A stretch of DNA of 64,000 bases from Stutzerimonas xanthomarina (GCF_003935375.1 NZ_RHQM01000016.1:1-64000), one strand, 5' to 3'. Counted from the first letter of the stretch, positions 23,227 through 31,443 are shown. Notes: generated by a model not told the origin, from the letters alone. Numbers and translations are program-made.

Positions 23227-23370
23227 ATGAACAAAGACCTGATCGACTTCCTTGGCATCTACCGCGCCAGGACGCTGCCCAAGGCACCGAAGCAAGACGG
23301 CAAGGCATACCACTACGCGCCATCCACAAAGGCCGCCAGCGAGCTCAAGCGATGGCCCGCCAGGTGGTAG
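23227..23370 (+). CDS. Small basic unknown protein between capsid and tape measure genes
   Basis: The 47-residue basic protein runs from MNKDLIDFLGIYRA to KRWPARW. GAGG lies 5 bases before this ATG; a longer frame from 23128 lacks such support. Position upstream of the tape measure gene is where tail assembly chaperones are found, but it is too short and basic to identify as one. Bases 23069-23226 otherwise hold a GC-rich segment with partial dyads and no gene. Confidence 0.5.
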   Translation: MNKDLIDFLGIYRARTLPKAPKQDGKAYHYAPSTKAASELKRWPARW

Positions 23371-23380
23371 GGGGTAGCCC

Positions 23381-23430
23381 GATCCTCAAACCCTCGGCCG
23401 CTGAAGACCGCGCCCGAAGTCTCGCTTCAA
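23381..23430 (+). repeat. Intergenic motif, copy 1
   Basis: This block starting GATCCTCAAA and continuing with AAGACCGC, CCGAA and GTC elements recurs at 26171-26220 in the same order with small gaps. Both copies lie in non-coding gaps about 30 bases before a gene start (23460 and 26247). Sharing between two gaps suggests a regulatory or RNA-processing element. Confidence 0.5.
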
Positions 23431-23459
23431 TTCTTCATCTAAATATCGAGCCAAAACAC

Positions 23460-23645
23460 ATGACCGACGCCCCGTTGTGCGCGCGTCAGGCGCCCGCACG
23501 CGCGAGGCTGACGAAAGCACAGAAAGCCGAAATTAACCGCAAGGCACACGCCGCAGCCCTGGAGTTTGAGCAACAGGAACGCCAGCGTCTCACCGACGAG
23601 GCGTTGACCGCCCTCGACAACCCTTCTGGTGAACCAAATGAGTAA
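23460..23645 (+). CDS. Small charged protein preceding the tape measure gene
   Basis: From the ATG at 23460 the frame encodes 61 residues: MTDAPLCARQAPARARL, then a highly charged helix (TKAQKAEINRKAHAAALEFE) and the end NPSGEPNE. The frame is open further upstream but would run through the repeated intergenic motif. The 3' end overlaps the tape measure start by 8 bases. A chaperone role is possible by position only. Confidence 0.55.
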   Translation: MTDAPLCARQAPARARLTKAQKAEINRKAHAAALEFEQQERQRLTDEALTALDNPSGEPNE

Positions 23646-25884
23646 ATCCCTTGGAACCTTGTCGATCGATCTCGTAGCCCGAACCGGCTCGTTTGTCAGT
23701 GGTATGGACAAGGCCGAACGCAGCTCCGAGAAGTGGCGCAAGGAAGTAGAGAAGAACGCGAAGGCAGTCGGCACAGCGTTTGGCGCTGGATCTGCCGCGG
23801 CGATCGCAAGCCTCACCGCCATCACCGTATCGACGGTTAACGCAGCGGCTGAGATCAGCAAGCTATCGACCATCGCTGGCTCGTCGTCCACTGAGTTCCA
23901 GAAGTTCGCAGCCGGCGCTCAGCTCGTCGGCATCGAGCAGGACAAGCTCGCCGATATTCTGAAGGACGTGACCGAGAAAGCCGGCGAATTCGCGGCAACT
24001 GGCGGCGGCGGCATGAAGGACTTTTTCGAGCAGATCGCCCCGCAAGTCGGCGTCACGGCTGACCAGTTCGCCGCCCTATCCGGCCCTCAGGCTCTCGGCC
24101 TGTACGTCGACACGCTGGAGAAGGCAGGCGTTAGTCAGCAGCAGATGACGTTCTATATGGAAAGTCTGGCATCAGATGCCACTGCGCTGATTCCGCTGCT
24201 GAAGGACAACGGCGCAGCAATGAAGGGTTTCGCCGATGAGGCCGAGCGCGCCGGCGCCATCTTGAGTGAACAGACCATCGCGGAAGCCAACAAGCTCCGG
24301 GCGGCGATGTACCTGATGGACCAGGCAACGACAGGTCTGAAAAACCAGATCGGCAGCGCACTGATACCCGTCCTAGGCGACTTCGCAGACGGGCTTTCCG
24401 GCGTCACTGTGGATGGCAGCCTTGCCGCTACCGTTTCGGAAGACCTGGCCGGATCGCTTCGAGCGGTTGGCAAGGCAGCAGTCGGCGCAGTGGCTGCAAT
24501 CCACATTGCCGGCAGCGCCCTGAAGGACCTTTACGACCTGAACGAGGCGTCCAAGGGTGGCGGTTCCTGGTGGGAGACTTACCTGCCGCCGGTACGGATA
24601 TACCGCGCCTTCGAGAGTATGGACGAGATCAAGGAGACCTTTAGCGATAGCGTCTCTGGCCTCGACCAGCTTGCGCAAGGTTACGGCGAGTTCCTGAATA
24701 AACTCGACGGCCAGGGCAGCGGCGGCGGCGGATCAACCCGCCTGGAAACACTCACCGAGCTATTTAACGAGCTGCAAACCACTATGGCCCCCGGCGCTCT
24801 GCCGGCTGCTATCACGAGCACAACCAAGGCCATCGAGAGCCAGGACGAAGCGGTCAAGGAGCAGAACAAGGCGCTTGAGGCCTATCAGCGCCTGATAGCT
24901 GAGCTGCGAACAGACGAGGAACAGCTAACCGACCAGATGCGCGAGCGCTTGGCTGTGCTCGACGCGATGCAGGGCATCGAGCCTGATGAGCGTATGAAGG
25001 TTGCCGGGCGCATCGCGGGCGCCGCTACAGAGGACGCGCCAGACTTCGCCGGGATATCGCCAGAGGTTGGAGGCGTGTTTGGCGAGTTGGCACGAATCGA
25101 TGAGGCTGAGAGTGAGCTGCAAGAATGGTACGAACGGCAGCTTGAGATGCTAGAGCAGTCCCGGCAAGACCGCGCCGACCTGAATGCAGTTTGGGACGCT
25201 GAGGAATTAGCCCTCAAGCAGCAGCATGAAGACGGGATGACGAGGATTGAGCAGGCCCGCCAGCTTACCGCGCTCAGTTCTGTCGATAGCTTCCTGGGCA
25301 ACCTTATTCAGTTGCAGCAGACGAACAGCGAAAAAGGGCAGGCAATCGCCAAGGTGGCCGCAATCGCGCAAACTTCTATCAAGACGTACGAGTCTGCGAC
25401 CAGCGCGTATGCCGCTATGGCTGGAATTCCCTACGTCGGCCCGGCGCTAGGCGCTGCTGCTGCCGCCGCTGCAATCGCTGCTGGTATGGCAAACGTAGCG
25501 GCTATCCAAGGGTATCGGACTGGTGGCTATACAGGTGGCGGCGGTGTCGATGAGGTTGCAGGCGTAGTACACGGAAAGGAATTCGTGTTCGACGCTGACG
25601 CTACGGCCCGCATCGGAGTGGCGAACCTTGAGGCCATGCGCCAAGGCAGGCGGGTCGACGGGGCCATTACCAGCGTTGCTGAACAAACAAAAGGCGGAAG
25701 CGGGCAAAACATCCAGGTCATTAACAACGGCGAGCCAATGCGCGCCCGCACGGAGATCGATGGCAACACCATGAAAATCATATTGGACAGAGTGGAAAAT
25801 CAATTTCTAGACAGTATCGCCCGGGATGGTAAGCAAGCCCGTGCGGTATCTCATGCGTTCGGTTTAAAGAGGCAAGGACGATGA
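23638..25884 (+). CDS. Tail tape measure protein
   Basis: The 748-residue protein has the classical N-terminus LGTLSIDLVARTGSFVSGMDKAE, long helical stretches (about 380-560), an Ala/Gly-rich hydrophobic segment (GAAAAAAAIAAGMANVAAI, about 605-630) and the conserved C-terminal turn YRTGGYTGGGGVDEVAGVVHG. The tape measure sets the tail length of long-tailed phages, at about 0.15 nm per residue, so roughly 110 nm here. It is intact. No tail tube, chaperone or baseplate genes accompany it, so it would have to act with tail proteins of another phage. The start follows the MSKSLGTL opening. Confidence 0.92.
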   Translation: MSKSLGTLSIDLVARTGSFVSGMDKAERSSEKWRKEVEKNAKAVGTAFGAGSAAAIASLTAITVSTVNAAAEISKLSTIAGSSSTEFQKFAAGAQLVGIEQDKLADILKDVTEKAGEFAATGGGGMKDFFEQIAPQVGVTADQFAALSGPQALGLYVDTLEKAGVSQQQMTFYMESLASDATALIPLLKDNGAAMKGFADEAERAGAILSEQTIAEANKLRAAMYLMDQATTGLKNQIGSALIPVLGDFADGLSGVTVDGSLAATVSEDLAGSLRAVGKAAVGAVAAIHIAGSALKDLYDLNEASKGGGSWWETYLPPVRIYRAFESMDEIKETFSDSVSGLDQLAQGYGEFLNKLDGQGSGGGGSTRLETLTELFNELQTTMAPGALPAAITSTTKAIESQDEAVKEQNKALEAYQRLIAELRTDEEQLTDQMRERLAVLDAMQGIEPDERMKVAGRIAGAATEDAPDFAGISPEVGGVFGELARIDEAESELQEWYERQLEMLEQSRQDRADLNAVWDAEELALKQQHEDGMTRIEQARQLTALSSVDSFLGNLIQLQQTNSEKGQAIAKVAAIAQTSIKTYESATSAYAAMAGIPYVGPALGAAAAAAAIAAGMANVAAIQGYRTGGYTGGGGVDEVAGVVHGKEFVFDADATARIGVANLEAMRQGRRVDGAITSVAEQTKGGSGQNIQVINNGEPMRARTEIDGNTMKIILDRVENQFLDSIARDGKQARAVSHAFGLKRQGR

Positions 25885-25928
25885 GCGAAGACGGTCAGAC
25901 ATCGGGCTCAGGGAGCCATGCCCTATGA
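25881..25928 (+). CDS. 15-codon coupling frame after the tape measure gene
   Basis: A 15-codon frame (MSEDGQTSGSGSHAL) opens on the ATGA of the tape measure stop and closes on the ATGA that opens the next gene. It probably carries ribosomes between the two genes. There is no evidence that the peptide has a function. Confidence 0.3.
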   Translation: MSEDGQTSGSGSHAL

Positions 25929-26155
25929 CAGTCGTCAGCTTGCAAGAGGTAATCATCGACGGCGTGAAGCACTGGCTGGTGACGAATGATTTGGCGTACG
26001 ACGTCGACGTTGAGGTGCGAATGGCGTCCGGCACGCGAGTGATTGCCCGGCTGCCAATCAACGGGAACATCGTGCTGATCCCGGCCATAGATGAAGACGC
26101 CAATATTCTCGCATCGCCGGCAAGCAGCGAACCGCCGAAGCTGCGGCTAGTGTGA
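25925..26155 (+). CDS. Small unknown beta-rich protein
   Basis: The 76-residue protein runs from MTVVSLQEVIIDGVKHWLV to PPKLRLV with alternating hydrophobic and polar residues that suggest a small beta structure, and a conserved-looking DVDVEVRMASGTRVIARLPING core. GGGAG lies 9 bases before its ATG. It is the last gene coupled to the tape measure gene. I do not recognise a family. Confidence 0.6.
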   Translation: MTVVSLQEVIIDGVKHWLVTNDLAYDVDVEVRMASGTRVIARLPINGNIVLIPAIDEDANILASPASSEPPKLRLV

Positions 26156-26170
26156 CGGGAGGGGCGGATC

Positions 26171-26220
26171 GATCCTCAAAACCGCCCGCTCCAAGACCGC
26201 CTCCGAAAGTCAGCTTTCAC
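26171..26220 (+). repeat. Intergenic motif, copy 2
   Basis: This block begins GATCCTCAAA and is alignable, with small gaps, to 23381-23430. It sits in the gap upstream of the small gene at 26247. Two matching gaps in a 10-kb element suggest conserved function rather than chance. Confidence 0.5.
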
Positions 26221-26246
26221 TAACCGCAACAATTTAGGGACAGCAG

Positions 26247-26444
26247 ATGTCACTCACCTACGGCCGACCAGCGCAAGAAACGATCAAGATTCCGGCAGAA
26301 CTCGCGGTCCTAATCGTGAAAAAGGCGTGTCGGTTAGCAGAGAAGCTGGAGAACGAGGCAATCGACCAGATGACCCGGGACGTTCGGCGCGCCTTGCAGC
26401 GTGGCACCGACCCGGCTGTGATCGTCAATCAGATGGGTCTATAG
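26247..26444 (+). CDS. Small unknown protein at the right end of the element
   Basis: The 65-residue protein runs from MSLTYGRPAQETIKIP to IVNQMGL and is helical and charged in the middle (VIVKK-type segment, then AEKLENEAIDQMTRDVRRALQ). AGGGA precedes the ATG by about 6 bases. It is the last gene before the right attachment site. No family recognised. The following 190 bases hold three GTTAAC words (26519-26546), the 23-bp end repeat and attR. Confidence 0.6.
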   Translation: MSLTYGRPAQETIKIPAELAVLIVKKACRLAEKLENEAIDQMTRDVRRALQRGTDPAVIVNQMGL

Positions 26445-26567
26445 GGAGGGGCGTGCAAAAAGCCCGAGAACCGTTAATGCAGGAAACCCCGACCTCACCC
26501 ACGCGCGGATTTTCTTCCGGTTAACGGACCTGTTAACAAGGTTAACGCTCGCATAAGGCTGGGCACT

Positions 26568-26590
26568 TTGCACCCACACTGCACCCATGG
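26568..26590 (+). repeat. Right copy of the 23-bp end repeat
   Basis: Identical to 16531-16553 and in the same orientation; it lies 46 bases inside the right attachment core. Each copy has two TGCACCCA units. Together the copies look like arm-type integrase sites at both ends of the element. Confidence 0.65.
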
Positions 26591-26636
26591 AGAGGAGCCG
26601 GCGCAGGCTCTAAATCGCGGAAGGCCGCATGAAATC

Positions 26637-26684
26637 TGGCGTCCCAGGCGAGGTTCGAACTCACAACCTTCCCCTTAGGAGGGG
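26637..26684. repeat. attR: 48-bp attachment core within the intact tRNA-Arg
   Basis: The right copy of the direct repeat forms the 3' part of the intact tRNA-Arg(CCT). Because the element brings an exact copy of these bases, insertion leaves the tRNA functional. Confidence 0.93.
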
Positions 26685-26713
26685 GATGCTCTATCCAATT
26701 GAGCTACTGGGAC
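26637..26713 (-). tRNA. tRNA-Arg(CCT), element integration site
   Basis: The minus strand folds into a full cloverleaf of 77 bases: acceptor GTCCCAG pairing with CTGGGAC, D-arm with AATTGGATAGAG, anticodon stem TCCCC/GGGGA with loop CTCCTAA (anticodon CCU, Arg codon AGG), T-loop TTCGAAC, discriminator G and an encoded CCA. It reads towards the element, which occupies its 3' flank. This is a minor-codon tRNA often used by integrases. Confidence 0.97.
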
Positions 26714-26982
26714 ATCACGCGGCGGGCATGGTAACGAGCCAAGCATGATTTGTCATGCGCATCGTAGACCTGATGCCATGCAGCCTCCTACGGCCGAATA
26801 CGCTTCTCACACATAGCAATGCAAATTGCATGACCGCTATCAGCCGTCCGTGCAAAGCGCAAGCAATACTCGCCCCACCACAACGCCAACCCATTGATTT
26901 ATAAGAGTTTTTATCCAGATAAGCTTTGGCACAGCTACTGCAATAGCTAGGCAAAGTTAACGTGACGCGAAGGATAACGCTC

Positions 26983-27195
26983 ATGATCAAGTCGGCTTTT
27001 CTTCTTACTACAGGCTTTACATTTGCCGCCCTGACAGCCTCGCAGCTGCCATCCACCGAACCGCAGCAACAGCGATACGAGCCCTCTTCCCAGTTCTCCA
27101 TTCAGCGCACGAGCAATTCGGAACGCGCACAGATCACCACCCTCAACTCAGGCGAGGCGAGCGTGCTCACTCAACCGCAACGCTGGGTGTTCTAA
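26983..27195 (+). CDS. Small exported protein of unknown function
   Basis: The 70-residue protein begins with an N-terminal signal peptide or anchor (MIKSAFLLTTGFTFAALTASQ) followed by a hydrophilic Gln/Ser-rich tail ending QPQRWVF. AGGA lies about 8 bases before this ATG; a GTG seven codons upstream is less likely. Similar small exported proteins of unknown role are common in pseudomonads. It is followed 43 bases later by another small membrane protein on the same strand. Confidence 0.6.
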   Translation: MIKSAFLLTTGFTFAALTASQLPSTEPQQQRYEPSSQFSIQRTSNSERAQITTLNSGEASVLTQPQRWVF

Positions 27196-27238
27196 GGGAT
27201 TCAGTTGAGCGCGGATGGTTCCGCAAAAGGAGTTACTC

Positions 27239-27424
27239 ATGTCCAGATTTGCATTGACTTGCTTGCTTCTTACCGCAGCGTGCGGCTACGGTGCCTTCCT
27301 GGCCCCCCAAAGCCTGGCGACCTTGGATACCTTGTGCAAGGCAGGACTTGGCATATTCGGAAGCTTGTCCCTGATCGCACTCATGATCGGACGCAGGATC
27401 AAGTTCGATCCAGTGCTGCGCTAA
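27239..27424 (+). CDS. Small membrane protein of unknown function
   Basis: The 61-residue protein has two hydrophobic segments (MSRFALTCLLLTAACGYGAF and LGIFGSLSLIALMIG) and a basic C-terminus, so a two-span inner-membrane protein is likely. AAGGAG precedes the chosen ATG by 6 bases, which decides against the upstream start. No function can be assigned. The gap to amrZ (27425-27646) has a candidate promoter and a hairpin-like leader. Confidence 0.65.
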   Translation: MSRFALTCLLLTAACGYGAFLAPQSLATLDTLCKAGLGIFGSLSLIALMIGRRIKFDPVLR

Positions 27425-27565
27425 GACCCCACAGTCGGACGATAAGACGATAATTAGACTGGTTCACAGTAAAGGCATTTTGATAGCACGGGCACTTTAC
27501 TAATCAGAATATCGACGTACAATTGGCGTCATGAAACCGTCTCCTGGTTTTTAACCTGGCTGACG

Positions 27566-27592
27566 GAACAGCGAGTACTGGTGGTTGTCAGA
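27566..27592 (+). promoter_or_regulatory. Candidate AlgU-type promoter of amrZ
   Basis: GAACAG, 16 bases, TCAGA resembles the extracytoplasmic sigma factor pattern GAACTT-N16-TCtGA, with several mismatches. In P. aeruginosa amrZ is AlgU-dependent and represses itself. The match is suggestive only. Confidence 0.35.
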
Positions 27593-27646
27593 CCGGTGAC
27601 TACCCCGGCAATACGCCAGCACGCCCACCTGACTAACCGGTTAATT

Positions 27647-27970
27647 ATGCGCCCTATGAAACAGGCAGTTTATTCCAGCCGTACGGCTGACAAATTCGTT
27701 GTTCGGCTTCCCGACGGCATGCGTGAACGCATCGCCGAGGTAGCGCGGAATCATCACCGCAGCATGAACTCAGAAATCATCGCCAGATTGGAGCAGAGCC
27801 TGTTGCAGGAAGGCGCACTGGATGAAGATCTGAGCATGCGTCTCGACAGCCCAGAGCTGTCTCTTCACGAGCGAGAGCTTCTGCAGCGCTTTCGCCAGCT
27901 CGCTCATCGCCAGCAGAACGCGCTCATTGCATTGATCGCCCAGGACACCGAGCTCGCCAAAGAAGATTGA
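27647..27970 (+). CDS. amrZ: AmrZ/AlgZ, ribbon-helix-helix regulator of alginate and motility
   Basis: The 107-residue protein begins [20 protein letters not shown], the ribbon-helix-helix DNA-binding unit (about 10-60, with [24 protein letters not shown]) of the Arc superfamily, followed by a helical tetramerisation region ([22 protein letters not shown]). AmrZ activates alginate genes, represses fleQ and so flagella in P. aeruginosa, and alters c-di-GMP levels. The ATG at 27647 gives the family length; an upstream open stretch is not conserved. Confidence 0.93.
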   Translation: MRPMKQAVYSSRTADKFVVRLPDGMRERIAEVARNHHRSMNSEIIARLEQSLLQEGALDEDLSMRLDSPELSLHERELLQRFRQLAHRQQNALIALIAQDTELAKED

Positions 27971-27986
27971 CAGCGGACCAGCCACC

Positions 27987-28014
27987 AGCTGGAGCCAGGT
28001 GACTGGCTCCAGCT
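27987..28014 (+). terminator. Hairpin after amrZ
   Basis: A perfect 11-bp stem (27987-27997 with 28004-28014) and 6-base loop lie 16 bases past the amrZ stop. There is no clear T run, so it may be a stabiliser or a weak terminator. Bases 28015-28215 hold no gene I can see. Confidence 0.55.
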
Positions 28015-28215
28015 GACGCTGTCTCTGATTACCCCCTGCTTCCGGCTGCCACTCTCAGGCGGTCAACAAGTCAGCCAGCCGCATCAGTTCCCCCCTTCAT
28101 CATCGTCCTAGCCAATCAAGACAGGCACGAATGTGCTTCGGACACACGGGTTGCGCCGAATCTATGGTCGACCCGAGATCCGCGCTCGATAAGAAGTTAG
28201 AACTTGGATGCAGCA

Positions 28216-28240
28216 AGGCGCCCCCGTTGCAGAGGCGCCT
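28216..28240 (-). terminator. Hairpin after oadB
   Basis: A 7-bp GC-rich stem (28216-28222 with 28234-28240) begins just beyond the oadB stop on the minus strand, with only a weak T-rich tail. Likely the end of the oadGAB transcript. Confidence 0.55.
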
Positions 28241-28246
28241 ATACAA

Positions 28247-29383
28247 CTAGCCTACAAAGTTGAGCAGCACCCCGGCCGCAACCGCAGAGCCGATGACACC
28301 TGCCACGTTGGGCCCCATGGCATGCATCAGCAAGAAGTTCTGAGGATTGGCCTCCAGCCCCACCTTGTTCGATACACGCGCAGCCATCGGCACAGCAGAG
28401 ACTCCTGCGGAACCGATCAACGGATTGATCTTGTTCTCACTGAAACGGTTCATCACTTTGGCCATGAAAATACCCGCTGCGGTACCACCGCAAAAGGCAA
28501 CCATACCCAGCACGAGAATCCCCAAGGTTTTCATCTGCAGGAAGGCTTCGGCCGATAGCTTCGAACCGACTGTCAGACCAAGAGCAATGGTGACGATGTT
28601 GATCAGGGCATTTCGTGAAGTATCCGCCAGGCGGTCCACCACACCACATTCGCGCAACAGATTACCGAAAGCGAACATACCCACCAGCGGTGCGGCATCC
28701 GGCAGTAGCAAGCCGACCAGCAAACAGAGCACCAGCGGGAATACTATCTTCTCGACCTGCCCGACATGACGCAGTTGCGTCATGACGATTGCACGCTCCT
28801 CTTTTGTGGTCATCGCACGCATGATCGGCGGCTGAATCAGCGGCACGAGGGCCATGTAGGAATACGCGGCAACCGCAATCGGACCGAGCAACTCTGGGGC
28901 AAGCTTGGATGTCACGAAGATCGACGTTGGACCGTCTGCACCCCCAATGATAGCGATCGACGCGGCCTCGCGCAGCGTGAACTCCATACCCGGAATCCCA
29001 GCAGCGGTCAGAGCAAGAGCGCCTAGCAGGGTCGCAAAGATTCCGAACTGCGCCGCGGCACCAAGCAGCAGGGTCTTTGGGTTGGCAAGCATGGGGCCAA
29101 AGTCGGTCATCGCGCCAACGCCCATGAAGATCAACAGAGGAAAGACGCTGGTCGGTAACCCTACCTCATAAAACAGATGCAGAATTCCGGCACCCTCGCC
29201 CATGTTGGCAACCGGGATGTTTGCCAGGATGCCACCGAACCCTATAGGGATCAGCAACAAAGGTTCGAATCCCTTCCGAATCGCCAGATAGATCAGCCCC
29301 AGACAGACGAAGATCATCAGCGCCTGTCCTGGCTCCAGATGGTACAGGCCGGTTCCGTGCCACAGCTTGAGCAACTTTTCCAT
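28247..29383 (-). CDS. oadB: Oxaloacetate decarboxylase, sodium-pumping beta subunit
   Basis: The 378-residue polytopic membrane protein has the OadB signatures: [17 protein letters not shown] segment ([12 protein letters not shown]), the sodium-site motif [19 protein letters not shown], and the C-terminal [18 protein letters not shown]. OadB decarboxylates carboxybiotin and couples this to sodium export across the inner membrane. It is the last gene of oadGAB, 10 bases after oadA. Homologous beta subunits occur in malonate and methylmalonyl-CoA decarboxylases; the neighbouring alpha subunit favours oxaloacetate. Confidence 0.93.
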   Translation of the reverse strand: MEKLLKLWHGTGLYHLEPGQALMIFVCLGLIYLAIRKGFEPLLLIPIGFGGILANIPVANMGEGAGILHLFYEVGLPTSVFPLLIFMGVGAMTDFGPMLANPKTLLLGAAAQFGIFATLLGALALTAAGIPGMEFTLREAASIAIIGGADGPTSIFVTSKLAPELLGPIAVAAYSYMALVPLIQPPIMRAMTTKEERAIVMTQLRHVGQVEKIVFPLVLCLLVGLLLPDAAPLVGMFAFGNLLRECGVVDRLADTSRNALINIVTIALGLTVGSKLSAEAFLQMKTLGILVLGMVAFCGGTAAGIFMAKVMNRFSENKINPLIGSAGVSAVPMAARVSNKVGLEANPQNFLLMHAMGPNVAGVIGSAVAAGVLLNFVG

Positions 29384-29393
29384 GGGACTCCCC

Positions 29394-31178
29394 TTAGCCG
29401 ATGCTCAGCAGACTGTCACCGACCGAAACCGCGTCGCCCACCTTGACGCTGACGGAGGCGACGGTGCCGGCCTTGAACGCACGGATCTCGGTTTCCATTT
29501 TCATGGCTTCGAGAATCATCACCAGATCGCCCTCCTGGACCAACTGTCCGGGCTGCACCAGCACTTTGAATATGTTGCCCGCCAGCGGCGCCGCCTGGGT
29601 TTCACCACTGGCAGGCACGGCGGCAGAACCAGCCACCGCGCTGGTAGCGCCGCCACCAGCGCCGAGAGGCTTGATGCCCTCGATATCGCCGCCATCGCTC
29701 ACTTGTACGACGAAAGATTTGCCGTTGACTTCAACGGTGTAGACCTCCGGCTTGCCCGCCTCTCGCGGTGGTAGATCGCCTCCGGTTGGCGCCGGCTCGA
29801 ACGCGGATGGGTTTCCACGGTTCTCCAAAAACTTCAATCCGATCTGGGGGAATAGTGCATAGGTCAACACATCATCGACCGAATCCGTAGCGAGCTTGAT
29901 GCCTTTCTCTTTTGCGATCCCTTTCAGTTCGGCAGTAAGTCGATTCATTTCCGGCTGCAGCAGGTCTGCGGGACGACAGGTGATCACCTCGGCCCCCTCC
30001 AGCACACGAGCCTGCAGCTCGGAATTGAAAGGCGCAGGGGCCGCACCGTATTCACCTTTGAGCACGCCTGCCGTCTCTTTGGTGATCGACTTGTAGCGCT
30101 CTCCCATCAGCACATTGATCACCGCCTGGGTACCGACGATTTGCGACGTGGGCGTCACCAGCGGGATGAAGCCGAGGTCTTCACGAACGCGAGGGATTTC
30201 AGCAAGCACGTCGTCGAACTTGTCCAGAGCGCCCTGCTCCTTCAGCTGACCTTCCATATTGGTCAACATGCCGCCGGGCACCTGAGCCACGAGGATTCGC
30301 GAGTCGACACCGCGCAGGGTGCCCTCGAATTTCGCGTACTTCTTGCGAACCTCGCGGAAGTACGCCGCGATCTCCTCGAGCAGCTCCAGGTTCAGGCCGG
30401 TATCGCGCTCCGTACCCTGGAAAATAGCCACCACCGATTCCGTCGGAGAATGTCCGTAGGTCATCGATAGCGACGAAATGGCTGTATCGACATTGTCGAT
30501 ACCCGCTTCTACTGCCTTGAGGATGGCGGCCGTCGACAGGCCGGCTGTAGCGTGGCACTGCATATGGATCGGAATCGCAAGGCTGGACTTCAAGCGCGAC
30601 ACCAGCTCGAATGCCATGTACGGCGTAAGGATGCCTGCCATATCCTTGATCGCCACCGAGTCGGCGCCCATATCCTCGATCTGCTTTGCCAGATCGACCC
30701 ACATCTCCAGCGTATGCACCGGACTGGTGGTATAGGAAATGGTGCCTTGTGCATGCTTGCCCTGTTGTTTGACGGCACGCAGGGCAGTTTCGAGATTGCG
30801 CGGATCGTTCATAGCGTCGAATACGCGAAAGACATCGACGCCATTTACAGCGGCGCGCTCGACGAATTTTTCCACGACATCATCGGCGTAGTGCCGATAG
30901 CCCAGCAGGTTCTGGCCTCGCAGCAGCATCTGCTGACGCGTGTTGGGCATGGCCTTCTTGAGTTCGCGAATGCGCTCCCAAGGGTCTTCTCCCAAGTAGC
31001 GGATACAGGCATCGAAGGTCGCGCCGCCCCAACTTTCCACCGACCAGAAGCCAACCTGATCGAGCTTGGCAGCGATCGGCAACATGTCTTCCAAGCGAAC
31101 ACGGGTGGCTAGAATGGATTGGTGCGCATCACGCAGCACCACATCGGTTATGCCGAGCGGCTGTTTAGCAATGGTCAT
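29394..31178 (-). CDS. oadA: Oxaloacetate decarboxylase, biotinylated alpha subunit
   Basis: The 594-residue protein has a carboxyltransferase barrel (about 5-280: [47 protein letters not shown]), the conserved PYC/OADA C-domain (about 300-460) and a C-terminal biotinyl domain with the biotin-accepting Lys in EAMKMET. An Ala/Gly-rich linker precedes it. It moves carboxyl from oxaloacetate to biotin. The start (31178) has GGGAG 8 bases upstream; an upstream in-frame ATG would overlap oadG by about 80 bases. Confidence 0.94.
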   Translation of the reverse strand: MTIAKQPLGITDVVLRDAHQSILATRVRLEDMLPIAAKLDQVGFWSVESWGGATFDACIRYLGEDPWERIRELKKAMPNTRQQMLLRGQNLLGYRHYADDVVEKFVERAAVNGVDVFRVFDAMNDPRNLETALRAVKQQGKHAQGTISYTTSPVHTLEMWVDLAKQIEDMGADSVAIKDMAGILTPYMAFELVSRLKSSLAIPIHMQCHATAGLSTAAILKAVEAGIDNVDTAISSLSMTYGHSPTESVVAIFQGTERDTGLNLELLEEIAAYFREVRKKYAKFEGTLRGVDSRILVAQVPGGMLTNMEGQLKEQGALDKFDDVLAEIPRVREDLGFIPLVTPTSQIVGTQAVINVLMGERYKSITKETAGVLKGEYGAAPAPFNSELQARVLEGAEVITCRPADLLQPEMNRLTAELKGIAKEKGIKLATDSVDDVLTYALFPQIGLKFLENRGNPSAFEPAPTGGDLPPREAGKPEVYTVEVNGKSFVVQVSDGGDIEGIKPLGAGGGATSAVAGSAAVPASGETQAAPLAGNIFKVLVQPGQLVQEGDLVMILEAMKMETEIRAFKAGTVASVSVKVGDAVSVGDSLLSIG

Positions 31179-31200
31179 GGAAGGAACTCCCTTTCCAGAG

Positions 31201-31443
31201 TCAACCGCGTCGCGCGCGGTGTTGATGAATCGCGGCCTGGATGGCTGCAAGAATATCCGCATCTGTTTCAGCGCTCGCAACCTGAGCGGCCGCTACTCGA
31301 GGCGCCGGCTCAGTGACGAAGCGGCCGGCGAGGTAGGACATCAAGCGAATGCAGAGGATCAACAGAACGAGAAAGGCGAAGACGAAACCGATGCCGAACA
31401 GCATGAGTTCGACGCCTTCGAGCAGGAGTTGGCTGGGGGTCAT
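31201..31443 (-). CDS. oadG: Oxaloacetate decarboxylase gamma subunit
   Basis: The 80-residue protein has one N-terminal membrane helix ([20 protein letters not shown]) and a polar tail with the Ala-rich [17 protein letters not shown] end; this is the OadG pattern. It anchors and assembles the alpha and beta subunits. It is the first gene of oadGAB. The gap to mgtE (31444-31583) contains a short dyad but no other visible feature. Confidence 0.85.
   Translation of the reverse strand: MTPSQLLLEGVELMLFGIGFVFAFLVLLILCIRLMSYLAGRFVTEPAPRVAAAQVASAETDADILAAIQAAIHQHRARRG

Larger units (their letters stand above)
16391..26684. mobile_element. 10.3-kb integrated phage-satellite-like element in tRNA-Arg(CCT)
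   Basis: The element is bounded by a perfect 48-bp direct repeat of the tRNA-Arg 3' half (16391-16438 and 26637-26684). Inside lie a tyrosine integrase, a ribbon-helix-helix regulator, an excisionase-like gene, about ten tiny overlapping genes, an HTH replication-type gene next to palindromic repeats, a 490-base repeat-rich non-coding block, a major capsid gene and a tape measure gene. Portal, terminase, protease, tail tube and lysis genes are absent. The compact, uninterrupted frames argue against simple decay. I infer a satellite that depends on a helper phage, but a deleted siphovirus prophage cannot be excluded. Confidence 0.85.

Noticed and set aside
26715-27101. 128-aa minus-strand frame next to tRNA-Arg
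   Set aside because: It ends beside the tRNA, overlaps the small exported gene on the plus strand and has a Cys/Arg-rich composition typical of a chance frame.
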